The notes under the pieces were generated by a model. It was not told the origin of the DNA and did no database searches. It saw only the letters and a program-made list of their open reading frames with translations. A stretch of DNA of 6,108 nucleotides. Source: an uncultured Clostridia bacterium. GTDB taxonomy: Bacteria > Bacillota > Clostridia > Peptostreptococcales > Anaerovoracaceae. Positions 5,475 through 6,108 of the stretch are shown here, one piece after another. Made by a program: the position numbers and the translations under genes. The stretch lies in NCBI GenBank assembly GCA_934278965.1, contig CAKQWL010000250.1, positions 1-6,108 of the forward strand. The letters run 5' to 3'. Position 1 is the stretch's first letter. Each line of letters opens with the position of its first letter.

Positions 5475-6108
5475 ATGGCAGGAAACAGTATAATCACAAA
5501 AGAATATGTCAATACTCTCATCGGAAAGCGCAGAACCGATGTACATAAGGGAGACTGCGGAAGGGTCCTTGTGATTGCGGGTTCGGAGGGAATGACGGGC
5601 GCAGCCGTGCTTTGCGCAGCCGGTGCTTATCGCGCCGGGTGCGGCCTGGTGCGGGTCGCTCTTCCGAGAGAACTTTATCCGATTCTTCAGATTGCTTTGC
5701 CTGAGGCAACCTGTGTACCGAGGGAGGCGCTTTCCGGGACGCTTGCGCAGTATGACGCAATTGTAATCGGTCCCGGATTGGGAGATGAGAGAGAAAATGA
5801 ACAGATTCTGAGAAATGTTTTGACCGAAGCGGAAGGTACGGTTGTCATCGATGCGGACGGTCTGAATACGGCTGCCCGCTGTCATCTGGCTGCGGAAATA
5901 CGAAGCGCACGGGCGCAGATTGTTTTGACGCCCCATGAAGGAGAAGCGATGCGCCTCCTTGAAATGAGCAGGGAGGAGTACCGCACCCGAACACGGGAGG
6001 AAATCGTTTCCATGCTTGCTGAGCGATTCGGCGCAGTCGCGGTTTTAAAGGGGGCCGGTACACTTGTGGCAGAAACAGGCGGCGAAACATATATTAACAG
6101 TACAGGAA
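5475..6108 (+). CDS. nnrD: ADP-dependent NAD(P)H-hydrate dehydratase, 5' part (runs off window)
   Basis: NnrD dehydrates the damaged cofactor (S)-NAD(P)HX back to NAD(P)H using ADP or ATP, a cytosolic metabolite-repair step. The first 211 codons are present and the gene continues past the window. Carbohydrate kinase-like family (PF01256) motifs are clear: HKGDCGRVLVIAGS (24-37), the TGAA and RAGCGLVRV stretch (41-61), GPGLG (99-103), DADGLN (126-131), TPHEGE (152-157) and KGAGT (192-196). The catalytic GSGD motif would lie beyond the edge. Many relatives are fusions with an N-terminal NnrE epimerase domain. Here only about 10 residues precede the dehydratase domain, so it is a stand-alone form like YxkO. 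The ATG at 5475 lacks a clear Shine-Dalgarno sequence. The frame is open back to 5376 but without ATG, GTG or TTG. It probably follows mgtE in the same transcript. Confidence 0.93.
   Translation, partial: MAGNSIITKEYVNTLIGKRRTDVHKGDCGRVLVIAGSEGMTGAAVLCAAGAYRAGCGLVRVALPRELYPILQIALPEATCVPREALSGTLAQYDAIVIGPGLGDERENEQILRNVLTEAEGTVVIDADGLNTAARCHLAAEIRSARAQIVLTPHEGEAMRLLEMSREEYRTRTREEIVSMLAERFGAVAVLKGAGTLVAETGGETYINSTG

Noticed and set aside
5489..5494. TATAAT hexamer inside the start of nnrD
   Set aside because: No matching -35 box about 17 nt upstream, and no sensible start codon downstream that would keep the dehydratase domain whole.
5142..5936. 264-codon frame on the - strand
   Set aside because: It runs antisense across the end of mgtE and the start of nnrD, whose family motifs are unmistakable. 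The product is low in complexity and unlike any family.

Overview
The window looks like chromosomal DNA from a Gram-positive bacterium of the Clostridia (Lachnospiraceae or a relative is my guess, not proven). The reasons are strong AGGAGG-type ribosome binding sites, a T-box leader, a lipoprotein signal peptide on the solute-binding protein, short intergenic gaps and medium GC with AT-rich control regions. All five recognisable genes lie on the + strand. There is no sign of a mobile element, CRISPR array, tRNA or rRNA.

Layout. Positions 1-440 hold no gene I can support. A strong promoter (446-474) opens a roughly 400-nt leader containing a complete T-box riboswitch (about 481-801). Its specifier codon UGG, its UGGC acceptor-pairing bulge and its mutually exclusive antiterminator and terminator all point to uncharged tRNA-Trp as the ligand. 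The leader controls a three-gene ABC importer: lipoprotein solute-binding protein (880-1872, TrpX type), LivH-like permease (1904-2800) and ATPase (2797-3582, overlapping the permease stop by 4 nt). The expected behaviour is that Trp starvation leaves tRNA-Trp uncharged, the antiterminator forms, and the importer is made. A 20-bp tandem repeat and a strong intrinsic terminator (3636-3672) close this operon.

A second promoter (3689-3718) starts another unit. Its leader is about 215 nt and carries a possible small membrane-peptide ORF but no recognisable M-box. It drives mgtE (3939-5330), a complete CBS-domain Mg2+ channel. After a 144-nt gap rich in hairpins and A/G repeats comes the first 211 codons of nnrD (5475 to the window edge), the ADP/ATP-dependent NAD(P)H-hydrate dehydratase used in metabolite repair. 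No intrinsic terminator is visible in the gap, so mgtE and nnrD may be co-transcribed.

I did not find a clearly new system. The best-supported result is the Trp T-box/transporter pairing. The least explained parts are the mgtE leader and the mgtE-nnrD gap.
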